This document shows, one piece after another, positions 32,170 through 43,953 of a DNA stretch of 64,000 nucleotides. The notes under the pieces are model-generated. The model made no database searches. It was given only the letters and a program-made list of their open reading frames with translations, and was not told the DNA's origin. The stretch covers positions 3,162,001 to 3,226,000 of the forward strand of contig LSAX01000001.1 of NCBI GenBank assembly GCA_001557505.1, given 5' to 3'. This DNA comes from Reticulascus tulasneorum. Taxonomy: Eukaryota; Ascomycota; Sordariomycetes; Glomerellales; Reticulascaceae. The translations under genes were made by a program, and so were the position numbers. Position 1 is the stretch's first letter; each line of letters begins with the position of its first letter.

Positions 32170-35100
32170 ATGTCGGGCACCGAGAGCGCGCATCCAGCAA
32201 ACACTGGCGGCGGCGGCGGCGGATTCGATCTGCTGAAACGTGCCACCCAGGCAATGATGTCAACTTCAAGGTATGCAGCATGGTTTTCTCATCTTTTCCT
32301 CCGTCTTCGCTCAATCTCCCTACCCGCCCCAACATCTCCCAAGGGTGCTTTACCACCCGCACCCCCCCCTTCTGCCGAGCACTCGTCGGTTTGTCTCTGC
32401 CGGCTGGGTTATACCATTATTGCTGTTGTCCAAAGCTGGTACAGTGTGCTGCTTCCTGGGGACTTCCAGAATCCATCAATTCCATTTAGCCATCGCAGCT
32501 TCGGCCAGCTGGACCCCCCCGATAAGCGTCCATGCCTCCCCAAGCGGGCCTCTCCATGCTACCTCAAAGCGTGGCAATGGAGGGGGGATGGGCGGCGTGC
32601 GGGATAACCACTGCTGCTCGTCGCATTTCCACTCCAGGGTTCCCCATTAGGCTAGTATTAGTGGGATTGAAGCCGCCTACGGGCCATACTGCCTACCTCT
32701 TCTGGTCCACAAGGACCGTGTAAGCACGGTCAATCGCTCTGCAGCTTGGACATAACCGCATTGGCATCAATCCCAGAGGGCCTGTGGTATTATGGCGCAT
32801 CAATAAATCGGCTTTGCACATGCAAATCAACGCCGGCCTTCTTGCAAATACCCTACGACTGGCCACCAATGCGGCGACGTCCATCGCGCGGACCCGGCAA
32901 GTGGCTACGAGCCTGCACGAGGCTTATCAAAAATTGAAGCCTGACTCGCCCAATGCCTTTGCGGTAGTTCGAGGCCATGCTCCATTCAGCTTCCCTTCAC
33001 CCCTCCTCTGGCTTTGGCTCGGCTTCTGGCTGGTTCCTCGACCGGCACCAGCATCTGGCCCCGCCATCGCTCACACTGCCCGAGAGCCTTGACTAAAAGG
33101 CTTCACCAGGGTGCTGTCGGAAGAAAAAAAAAAACTCACTCCCTGTCCCTTCGCATTTCCTGCCCTATTTCCTCTCCTCCTCCTGCAAACACATCTCTTG
33201 CTTCATATAACACTCCAAAACTCGCCCAGTTTTCACTTGTTGAGTTCTTAGCCTTGTCTGCGACGGGGGCTCGTCGCCGTGTCTTGCTCGTCATCGACTG
33301 ACATATACTTTTACTCCGCCTTCACCAACATTTTTCCTATTCCATTCGTGATGTATCCTTGGCAGCCGTCATGAGCTAGCATAATACCTCTGGCCCTCCA
33401 CCTTAACATCTCATTTTCTGTGCACTTTCTCTCTCTCTTGAACTGCCACTCTGATCAGAAAAGCACAAATCAATCATGAATCCTCTTATTGACCACCGCA
33501 GCAGGTCTGTCGCAGCTGATGATGATGGAGCGGATCATATCGGCTTTGAGACGCCCCGCTCGGGCGTGGCAACTCCGCAACCCGACCTTCATGATAAACG
33601 CCTGCCAGGGATTATGAGTTACTTCGGTCAGGTTCGTACAGATTCTATTCAAAGTCCTGTATCTTCCTCTGCCCCGTCTATTGGACAGCATGAGAGTGTG
33701 CCTCCTGGCGCTGCAGGAGTTCGAGAAGAGCCGGCCGTGGATGTTGTCGCTGCACCGTCCAGACATGCAATAGAGACAGCCCCTCAAAGTGGTGCAGGGT
33801 CTGAAGAATCTCCTCTCCCATCCCATGAGTCTGGGGCTCTTCTGCTCCCCACTGCACCCAAAGCATTCGACGGACTTCACCAGTACCCAACCCCACCAAT
33901 ATCAAGGCGATCTTCAATGGGACGTCCAGCAAGAAGTCTGTCGCTTTGGAATGGGGACAGTCGGTGGGGCGTGCCCTCTGCTGCGTGGCCACCGCACCAT
34001 CAAAAGAGCACTTCGGACGTCCTTTCGAAATCTCGCAGCTTCACTATCATGTCCCAACCCTCAAGCCTTCTCACGACATCAGCGGTGCATGCTGCTCACA
34101 TCTCTAACCCTGTTTATCGCCCTGGTTCTTCCACAGCCCCGATTTCTCCAGCCCGTTCTCATCATGGCTCAGGGGATGAGCTCACTGCCTTTGATAAATG
34201 TTCCTCACTTGATAAGCTCAAAAAGCTAACACAAGTCGCGGGTTTCAAGAGCGGTCCTCCCACTCCTACAAGAGCACTCTCGGCGGCCCAACCCTCTCAA
34301 GTCGAAGAGAGAGCTCCTCCCATGAAAAGAAGCAGCAACGAAACAGCAGAACCCAGCGGCGTACAGACGCCCCGACCACCCGTTGGCGCCCAAGTCCCGG
34401 CGGCGAAGGGGAAACTTACAATCAAGATCGCCGAGGCAAGGGGATTAAGAAAGGCACGAGACCCGTACGTAGTAGCAGTTTTCCAGCGAAGTGAACTCAT
34501 ATCACGTGGCCCGCGGACCTTCGAAGAAGACGATGATGTCAGCTTGCCAGCGCCCTCATTGGGTGGCATTCCTATTCAAAGACAAGGCAGCGATTCAGGT
34601 CGGCCCGCGATGGCAATCCCCATGCGGAGCCGCCAAAGCAGCAACACGAGCATCACAGATTACACGACCTTCAGAAACCGATCCGCCCGACGGTCCTTTA
34701 CTAATCCAAAATGGGATGCTGAGGCTATCTTGTAAGTCCTGTCGAATCTCTCAACACGCCGGGTCGCACTAACTTGATTCAGTGATGTTGTAGACTCGGA
34801 TCCTCTGGTTGATATATCTGTGTACGACCACGGCACAAACGGCGAGGAGTTCCTTGGGCACGTGGATATCCAGGCAAAGCTGGACAAGGATGGCCAGGTA
34901 CGCGGATGGTTCCCGTTGACCGGTCACGCGGATACCATGGCCGAAAACGCCCCTACGGGCGAAATATACGTTGAAGCCGTCTATCAACGGACGGATCGGA
35001 AGCACTTCGGTCCAGAAGACTTCCAAATCCTTAAACTAATTGGAAAGGGAACCTTTGGTCAGGTTTACCAAGTACGGAAGAAGGACACGGAACGAATCTA

Positions 35101-36238
35101 TGCGATGAAAGTCCTATCGAAGAAAGTCATAGTACAGAAGAAAGAGGTCGCGCACACGGTTGGGGAAAGAAACATTTTAGTCCGAACCGCAATGTCTGAT
35201 TCACCATTCATTGTTGGTCTGAAGTTCTCCTTCCAAACCCCGTCTGATCTTTATCTGGTCACTGATTACATGTCCGGGGGCGAGTTGTTTTGGCATCTGC
35301 AAAAGGAGGGTCGATTCGATGAGAAGCGCGCGAAGTTCTACATCGCCGAACTCATTCTAGCGATCCAGCACCTGCACAATAACGACATCGTATACCGGGA
35401 TCTCAAGCCGGAGAACATTCTACTCGATGCGAATGGGCACATTGCGCTCTGTGACTTTGGATTGTCAAAGGCGAATCTGACCAAGAACGATACAACCAAT
35501 ACGTTTTGCGGCACTACAGAGTATCTGGCCCCCGAGGTGCTACTGGACGAGTCCGGCTATACGAAGATGGTTGACTTCTGGTCCCTCGGTGTTCTTGTGT
35601 TTGAGATGTGCTGCGGATGGAGTCCTTTCTATGCGGAAGATACTCAGCAGATGTACAAGAACATTGCTTTTGGCAAAGTGAGATTCCCTCGGGATACGTT
35701 GTCACAGGAAGGTCGAAACTTCGTCAAGGGTTTGCTCAACAGAAATCCCAAACACCGTCTCGGCGCCACAGATGATGCTGAGGAGCTCAAGAGACATGCA
35801 TTCTTCGGAGATATCGATTGGGAACTTCTCACGAAGAAGCTCATCACTCCGCCCTTCAAGCCGAAGCTTAAGTCAGAGACCGACGTTTCCTATTTCGACC
35901 CTGAATTCACGAACGCTTTGGACAACAACGGATCTTTGAACGAGAGGGCAGCTGCGTTGGCCAAGGGGTTTGCAACCTCCACTCCTCTTTCACCGTCGGT
36001 CCAAGCGAACTTCCAAGGATTCACATTTGTTGACGAAAGCGCTCTGGAGGATCATATGCGCGCTAGACAGCGATTTGATGACGAAGAGATGAACGATGCT
36101 CATGCACAGCAACAACAGGATGACGACTGGGATGATCTTGAAGACATTAACCCTCAGAGAGGCAACCGGATGAGCGGCATCGTGCGCACGACCACAAACG
36201 ATGAGCAAATGTTTGGGGGATCCAACTTTGATGTTTAA
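32170..36238 (+). CDS. sch9: AGC protein kinase Sch9
   Basis: Ser/Thr kinase acting below TORC1 in growth and stress control in yeast. Proposed exons are 32170-32270, 33505-34731 and 34783-36238, giving 927 residues. Exon 1 encodes a Gly-rich start ending ATQAMMSTS and joins in phase across a 1.23-kb intron. A second possible start at 33476 (MNPLIDHRS) would give 903 residues. The middle is disordered, then a C2 domain (about 380-510, from LTIKIAEARGLRKARDPYV) is split by intron 2. The kinase domain starts near residue 523 (FQILKLIGKGTFGQVYQV) with YRDLKPENILL, CDFGLSKAN and the T-loop NTFCGTTEYLAPE. The C-tail has the turn-motif region TPLSPS and hydrophobic motif FQGFTFVDES. Confidence 0.95.
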
Positions 36239-37631
36239 AGAACCCAAGCCGCTCCTACTTTGCTTTCTCTCACTGGCGGAGGAAAAGTCTTTCCCATTTC
36301 CGTTCTTCCTTTTGACATAAAAGAGTTATACCGTCCGTCACGAAGTTCGATACGAAACATCATGGAATCATTTGCATAAGGGCGGTTGTCTGGCATGTGG
36401 TACTAAGGGTGTAGCAGGTACAAGGCGTTTTGGGCAGCGTGATGTGCATTTGGATCGGCCTACATAACGCTGCCACGAGCTGGCCAAAGCATTTTTGACA
36501 TGACTGTCGACCACATTCTCTGGATCCTACTTCCGGGTTCCTGCTTTAAGACTTTCCGAATAGGCCTGCCTCCCTTTTGTTACTGGTCACTTCCTTGCCT
36601 AAATCATACATACTCACGACCAAGAAATACGCGCAATTCTTCGCATACCGCAAAAACCAAGATCGACTCTGACAAGTTTCAGGCTTCATCAGAGAGGCAG
36701 TGGGGGCAGGCAGTGGGGATGCAGTGTTGACTGAATCTGAGGCCGTGAATAGTGGATCGATAGCTGTTGGTGAAAGGGAGCATCTATTCAACAGTTAGGG
36801 GTCCCTTTCCAAGGGAATGTCCCGATACCACCAAGGCTGAGAAAATGGGGTGGCAGGAGATACTAGGACAGGATCCTCCTTCTGAGGGGCCACGATTGTA
36901 TAAGCTGCTGAAGAAAACAGGGAGAACAGCTCAGGACACGAACTAAGCAAGTCACTCAGCTATAATGCTTAATTAGCTAGGGAATGTCAGTCTTCTGCAG
37001 AGGTCACTATTTTAAACTTGAGGCTCGTGACATGTGGAGGATCCTTGGTGCGTGTTCGTAAACCAGCAGAGTTCGGCAATTCTAGGTCGCTAGCCGATCT
37101 CATTTTGTAACACGATACTTTCACGCAGCCTCTTACCAACAGCATGCTGGTTCGTCTTTATACCATCTCGATGATCCTGCTGTGATATGGTTTTTGCCTG
37201 CTTTGCTAAGAGATTAATGTGCTGCTCTTACTCTCTTGCCTCTCTATAGTTGATGCATCAAGTGGTTTCCTGTTTTTGCTCCAAGTTTTGCCATGCGTTC
37301 CGGGGTTTAGTTGTGCAGTAGGACGTCGACAGATTCAAAGGACGCTGTGATGCTGGGCATTGAAGCCACCAAAGGGGAAACCGGTAGTCTCCAGCAGCCG
37401 TTTCACACTCTATCGGCCAAACTAACTTGAGTAGATGGAATGAAAGGGTCACAACTTGCAAGGCAGGCGAGCAGTTGTTTGCATGGTAATAGCATTCCTA
37501 ACCACCACCAGGTTCTCTTGGAAAATATACACGGGATTACAACCCCATCATGATCCATCTGCCTTCATCCTTTCGCTCTCCGGCCTATGCGTCTTCCAAT
37601 TTCTAAGTTACGGTCCTATCGAGCCAAAACT
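36239..37631. other. Convergent intergenic region
   Basis: About 1.4 kb of 3' flanks between Sch9 and Atp14. No gene-like frame, repeat or RNA seen. Confidence 0.5.
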
Positions 37632-38300
37632 TTAGTGGTGGGCTCCTTCTTCGTCTTCTTCAAGTACCAGCCAGTCGCGTTCGACGGGATTGATGCCCTT
37701 GGCCACAGCCTCGGCGTCTTGTCCCTCAACCTCGACAGCCATATTCTCGTACTCCTTCAGGCTGCTGGCGAGGTCTGTCTCCTCTGGCGACTTTGGGGTC
37801 TGGGGCACGGAGAACGTCTGCACGTTGCCAGTGGCGTCGGACTCCTTTACTGGGGGTGCCTTGTATGCTTTGAGTTCCTTAAGATAGAGTTCTTGGACGA
37901 AGTCGGCTGTCACATTCAGTCGTTAGCAAATAGGTCGGTAGTATTTTGAGGTAGGCTGGAGAAGACTGCGTGCATTGGTGATGCTGGAGATGCTCCGACC
38001 GACTAGTGCTTTCCACGTAAAGAAGCAAAAGCACTCTAGCAACCATCCCCAGCCATTTATTCCCGCTGCACAAAGTCCACGCCTAGAATCTGCAAAACAA
38101 GGATACACACCTCTTCGCGAGACAGTCGGGGCAATGAAGCCTCTCATTTGGACGGCATTGCCTCTCGCAAGCCGGGAAACGAGCGAGACGGACTGCCGAG
38201 CGCGCTATTTGGCCACAACCACGTTAGCTTGCCGGTCTTTTCGCACAATCAGCAGTTCGATGGGATCACGTACAGTAGCTCGGGATAGTTGGAGGAGCAT
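37632..38300 (-). CDS. atp14: Mitochondrial F1Fo ATP synthase subunit h (Atp14)
   Basis: Small peripheral-stalk subunit of the ATP synthase. Exons 38300-38274, 38204-38111 and 37906-37632 give 131 residues. The first exon holds only nine codons (MLLQLSRAT). The second encodes an Arg/Ser-rich presequence (RARQSVSLVSRLARG, then MRGFIAPTVSRR), fitting mitochondrial import. The mature part begins ADFVQELYLKELKAYKAPPV, the family hallmark, and ends in an acidic stretch (ERDWLVLEEDEEGAHH). Introns are 69 and 204 nt; the first has a GCTAAC branch-like site. Confidence 0.92.
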
Positions 38301-39093
38301 CTTGGATGGTGTGGCGGCCGCAATTGAACCCGGCGATTGTTGGCTGAGGGCTTTGTACGTCGAGTGAAAAGCTTCCGGTCGGTTAGATCGGTACATCATC
38401 GACTTTAGTGCCTCAGGCGGAAATACACGGAGAAAAAATTGGGGGGCGTGGCAAGTCACGTGCGGGCACTTACAAGTCAATACGAAGATCTTGGCTTTGG
38501 AGCGAGGCCCCGATTGACCACCATCGTCCTTTCATTTGAGGAGTCCAAGTGGAATCATATGGGTCTCATGAATCTGGTTCTAATGGATTCCTGGATACCT
38601 GTCTGCAAAGCGAATGTCGTCAACACGTAATTCTCGTACAATGCTTCTCACATCCTCCAAGGCAACCATTCCAGGTAGGATGAAAGGCCAGGCAGTGGTG
38701 CAGAAAGGCCTTTTTATGGCTTCGAAGACTGGAGGTCCTCTTATGGTATGGTCACGCGTCCTATCTTCGTTCATCTTGTCATCACGAAACCAACGCATCC
38801 TGGGGCCGGTGTTTGGTGACAGATCAATTCTTGTCAACTAGAACTTTTAGAATCGAGTTCCTATTTGAACATCTCTACACACACATAAACGCCATTTACG
38901 CCAGTAACTAGATGTGTACCCCGGTCCCGCATTTGCACCGGGTTTTCTGTCATCAATCGTGGTATACCCGAGAAAGCAATGATCAGATCCCAAATCTAAC
39001 CGAGCTATGGCAAGCGAGTGCAGCCCTCCGTACCCATACCAATCTACCGTGTGCAGCCCACTTCCCACTTTGTACAGCCGAAAACACGAACCT
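38301..39093. other. Intergenic region
   Basis: About 790 bases between the Atp14 start and the stop of the DOMON-b561 gene. Nothing recognisable. Confidence 0.45.
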
Positions 39094-40525
39094 CTAAACA
39101 TAGCGTTGTGCCACCGGGCTTTGAGGAATCTTCTCCTTAACACCGCGGTTGCGGCGCCGTGCGCCGAAGAGACCACTAATACCGTACAGAAGCATGAGAA
39201 CGCTAGCAATGACCGAGTATGCGATAATGTATGCGTTGCGGGCGTTGGCGAGCCGAAGGCCCAGGCCACCGTTGACGATGCCGATAATCATGAGCGCTCG
39301 CCCATACCAAATATGGGCATAGCTGAGTAGTGTCCGACGCTGGTGCTTCTTGAAGTGGGCGTGGTGTGCATAGCCGAGGAACGGCTGCAGTATCATCAAG
39401 CAGACGACAACAGTCCCCATGAGTGTGTGGGTTTCCTTGAACAGCTGCAGGTGGCCTTGTTAGTATGGACGCGGCTCGATAGATTTGTGAACAGACGAGG
39501 GCTGAGGGCTGACTTACAATACCAAAGTCCTGGGCCAGACCAACGCCCAAGGCGAAGCCAGCCCACATCAGCACGAAAGCGAGAGTTTGCCAGCTGGCAT
39601 GGATGATCCACTTGCCCAGCGTCGGCATCAGCATTGAGCCCACTGGATACATGATGACCCAGACTATCGACATGATGATACCGTGTGCTAGAAGCTTGGT
39701 GTTCATACCACCACCGCCTCCGGTGAATTCGACGCCGCCACCCGACGATCCATCCGAATCACTGCCTCCGTTATCGTCCCCATAGCCGTCGCCCCCACCA
39801 CCAGAGCTGCCGCCGTCACCAGATGACCCATCCCCATCACCGTTGGAGCTCCCACCGCCTGCCACGAATGGATTGGCATCCGAGCTGATGGTTGCTTGAG
39901 TCAGGTCAATGTTGAATTGAGAGTTGCTGCTGTGCACCTGGATCTGCGCCGCGACATTCCCCGACTCCAGTGGGCTGCCGGACCTCCATGCAGCAATCCA
40001 ATCTGTACTAGAGGATGAAAGGGCCATGGATCCGCCGCTCCACGACTGGCAGTTGCTACACCTGACGTTGGCTGTCATAACCCCATTGGCAACGCCTGAT
40101 CCCTCGAGCAGTTCGAGTGCCGCACCATCCTGCACGGCTTGTGGCATGAAGTGGCCTCGCCCCTGGCGAGCACTAAGTGTCATGTTGCCGTTGCCGTCTT
40201 GGTACATGAGGAAGATGTTGGACCCAGACATTGATGAGCCGGTGCCGAGTGCAACCCACGTGTAACTGTCTGCTGGTGCCGTCATTTGGAAGTAAATGTT
40301 GCCCGAGTCGGCGCTCGCAGATGTTTCAGGCACGCCAACACGGAAACAAAGACCATCATCCGGACATACTTCAACTGCGGCTGCGGTAGCTGCCCTCGCA
40401 TCTGCGCGGCGGGAGTAGCACGTATCAGCAGGAGCGCACCTTGGAAGGAGCTAGTTCGAGTGAACGACTTTCGGGGAACACTTACATAGCGCGGCAGCTA
40501 CTAGGCTTGCTCTGAATGTCTTCAT
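39094..40525 (-). CDS. DOMON (CDH-type cytochrome) - cytochrome b561 membrane protein
   Basis: Predicted plasma-membrane electron-transfer protein. Exons 40525-40486, 40401-39518 and 39444-39094 give 424 residues. A signal peptide (MKTFRASLVAAALYARAATA) leads to a DOMON domain like the cytochrome domain of cellobiose dehydrogenase (about residues 25-200, with YTWVALGTGSSMSGSNIF). A ~45-residue Gly/Ser/Asp linker follows. The C-terminal half is a cytochrome b561 core with likely haem-ligand His in LLAHGIIMSIVW, IHASWQTLAF, ETHTLMGTVVV and YAHIWYGRALMI. The C-terminus is basic (ARRRNRGVKEK). There is no flavin dehydrogenase domain, so it is not a cellobiose dehydrogenase. Physiological donor and acceptor are unknown. 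Confidence 0.92.
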
Positions 40526-43500
40526 AGCTACTAAGAGTGGCAAAGAACTCTACGCAGCCGATGGAAGGAATGTGCTGTCAAGATATGTGTGTCGTCCAGC
40601 CCAGGCAAGCAATAGAACCAACAAAGAAGTTTGAAAGGTTGTTGTGAGCCCCGGAACGGAGTGCTAGGCGAGGATAAAAATATAACGGGATATTAGAGCG
40701 ATTCGAAGGTTGGAGGGACGAGATGGATGGGGCCCAGCGTCCTTAAAGGCTTTCTTTGAGGAGTCGATAGTTCAAAGTTTCATCGGGGTGGCTTGCATTC
40801 AATGCTTTTTGGAGACTAAACATTGGCGCTCCCCTTGATAGAAATGCCGGCAGATTGAGACAAGATAGCGCCAAATGACAATGGGGCGTGTTCTTCTTCG
40901 TCTTCGTTCCCGGTGGAATTCCAGGGTGCGTACGAATACAGCGTTTCGAACGGTCTAATCTTTTGTTCCGCTCGTCTTGGGTCGTCAGCCTCCATCACGA
41001 TGACATGGACATGGACATGGACATGGACGACTTGGACGACCTGGACGGCCAACCCGCCCCCCCCCCCCCTTCTGCCACACACCAGTCCCACGCATTACAT
41101 ATCATCCCATCCCATCCCATCCCCCATGCCGTGCTGCAGATACATATCTTGCATGAGTTGCATCAGCGTGTACAGTACCTCCTGGATGGATCAGATCAGG
41201 ACTAGGTGGGTGCGGTTTCGAAACACAGCCCCATTCGTAATCTGCTTGGCTGGCGGCACACCGACCTCATCGCGCTGGTCAGACTGATTTCCGGCGGCCG
41301 TGATTGGCTTGCTCCACGGGCCTCATGCCCGATTTCCTCACCACCATTTTTGTTCCTGTTTTGGAGGGTACCGTTCCAGGCCTTTAGTTAGAACTTGGCT
41401 GGGGGCCGTGCTGGGGTAGGTACGGAGTACTGTAATTAGGTGAGGATGTACATTGGCGAGGCTTTACTCATCAATATCAGCGAGTCGGGAACCTGCTTAC
41501 AGATGGACCCGAGCGCTGGGGAAGGCTGGAGCTGGGGGTGGGATGGCGCTGGAAGGGAGCGCTGAAAGCGAGCCTCCTGCCACTGTAGAAAGGCGCCGCG
41601 CCAGCCTCCACCGCGCGGTGACAAACCTGCCCGCTGATGAGCTGGCAGTTTCGGTTTATTCTTGGTATACCTTAGGCTTTTCTGCTTCAGCCTCCGGAGT
41701 CCCAGTGACGAACTTGATGTTTACTCATTTACAAATGCCACTAGTAGCTGCGCTAGCCCGAGAACGAATCCGTCGACATTCAACCTTTAACACCGGACAC
41801 CAAAGCCGCTAGTGAGGCGGTAGTTTACATACCTTCTTCTTGCCCCGACCCTGCATGGGGAACGGGAATCCACATTTGGATGGTGAGTCGTTGTTGATCC
41901 CCAGTTGCAGCGCATCTTTGCCTCCCAGTCACGCCAATGAAGATAAGGGAGGCGGCGGCATACACACATGCCATGCCTGCAAGAACTCGATAACGCAATA
42001 TACCTGCCGTTGCAGATCCATTGGCAGACTACGACGTTGAACACCCCTCGAGATGCTTCTTGTTCAAGACGACGGAACATGAAAAACGTCCGGGCACATA
42101 TGAACTTCGCTCACGGCACCGCACGCGGCACCCAGCCCAACCCAGCCTCATGGATCATCGCCTACTCTCCCCCCCGACACCCATGGGCTGCTGATTGATG
42201 CTGACAGCTGGAGATGACGATGGGACTAAAAAGGCAGGCTCCTAAGGTGAGCAGCTGGTCTGGCGGCAACCCCAACCCGGACCTCGGGAACTGGAGCAGC
42301 CGTCCTATTACTGAAATTAAGCTTCTCACCACCACTTTTTCTTACCAACATTTCTCAGAATTCCTGACGAGGGTTGCCCGAAAGGCCATTTGACTCTCTC
42401 CCCCGCACGAAATTGCTATTCTCTTTGCACTAGTCCGGCAGCAAAGTGCCAGATCAGCTCATGCTAAGGCACCTCAAGCCAAGTTGCCCTGTCCACGTGT
42501 CTTACAGCCACGGCGATGCGAGTTGAGACGCACCGGATTGCCCAGTCCCCAACCAACCCAGCCTTTTGCTCTCTCGGTAGATCAACCTCGTCCGGCAAGA
42601 AAGAGGTGAGATTTGTAGACGCTCTGTAAAGTTCAACAGGCCGCGCAATGACTCCATCCAAGCCCATCCAAGTCATGGTTCGAGCAAGGTTGGGGCATCC
42701 CAGCGGGATCGGCAAGCACAGAGTTCGTGCCGGCAAAACCACGTACCATCCTCCCACATCGCGGTTGCGGCGCCCGCCCCCGGGTGTACTTGCCAATGAC
42801 TTCATAACTCCCGCAACCGTCGAAACCTCATGCAACGCCCAGAAACCTGCCCCTCAAACGTAGATGGACAAGAAAACGGTCTGATAAGAGACACCGAACT
42901 GTGACGAAGCTTGCGTAACACTCTTGGCGGAGCGGCTTACTCCAGTACACAACATGAACCAGAGCTGGGCCCCGGGCGACACTAGCAGAACAAACTTTCC
43001 CCGTGTCTTGGCACCAAGATAGCTGTTCTGGCAAAGGGAATCTCATGCTTGTCAAAGCTCCCCCCAAAATGTCCGCCCAGGCGCAGATCCGGTTGGGCCA
43101 CGAGCTTGCCTCCTTCGGAGTTTGGACCTTGAGTGGGACACTACCGGGGCTTCGGTGGTTCACGGGCAGGTCTCGGCTGGTTTCAAACCCTCATCCAAGA
43201 ATCCTCGTCGGTCTGATTGGTCCGATGGGGCGATGGGAACTTCGATATCTTCGAAAGGTCTTTCGCTCGTGCATTTGCACTGCCACAACTCCCGTGTCGT
43301 GCTATCCTCCTTCTGTTCTGGCGATCTCGAACCCGACCACGATCCGACGAATCCCTCGCCAGAGTCAAATAAGAGGGAGAGCAGGTTCCCACCGTGTGGG
43401 GCTAGCATGCTCGGCGCAACAGTCTCAGCGTGAAGGTACAATTATCTGCCCGCTCGACCGTCATTTTGTCTGCCGGGCGAGTGTTATTGATACGAATCAC

Positions 43501-43953
43501 CAAAACCATCATCATCTCACTCAGCAGCCTAGTGGTCCTATGCTCGGCCACAATTCGTACGTAGGCCATGCATGAGGCACCTTGGCACATAATCCTGAAC
43601 ACTCCAGATATGAGCTACGAATCTCTTTTCTATGCCTGTGCACACACTATAGCGATGGCTAATTCTGACGGTTGGCCAAAAGCAATGCTATCCAGGTTTG
43701 CAAAACCAATACTCCGTACTAACAGTCTCTAATCACGCCCGTGTTGTATAGCAGACCGACTGGTAGTTGCGGAGGCAAGGCCGACATAGCCAACAGCCTA
43801 TGTCATCCCATGTCTCTCTTCGTATAACGTCCGTATGCTGATGCCGCTATATCCATAACCGTTGACCAAAGCCCCGTCCTCTAACTCCAATACTCTATCG
43901 CCATTTTCCCCTTTTTGTTTCCTGCCGAATCTTTTCGTCGTAATGCTGAACCC
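40526..43953. other. Long intergenic region with simple repeats
   Basis: About 3.4 kb between the DOMON-b561 start and the Psk1 stop. It contains a hexamer repeat, a run of 13 C and a pentamer repeat near 41.0-41.1 kb. Elements of the GTACGGAGTAC type occur at about 41417-41430 and, as the reverse, about 43710-43720. Several long open frames exist (for example 43003-43575) but look like chance products of GC-rich DNA. Confidence 0.45.
41005..41123. repeat. Simple repeats: ATGGAC hexamer, poly-C and ATCCC pentamer
   Basis: Four perfect ATGGAC copies at 41005-41028 with degenerate TTGGAC/CTGGAC continuations to 41046. A run of 13 C lies at 41057-41069. Four ATCCC copies lie at 41104-41123. Confidence 0.85.

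Noticed and set aside
40888..41287. Frames encoding Met-Asp or Trp-Thr repeats
   Set aside because: The peptides merely translate the ATGGAC hexamer repeat in different frames; no splice-supported gene surrounds them.
43003..43575. 190-codon plus-strand open frame
   Set aside because: No domain, signal or conserved-looking motif, and it overlaps other equally long frames on both strands, as expected from GC-rich intergenic DNA.
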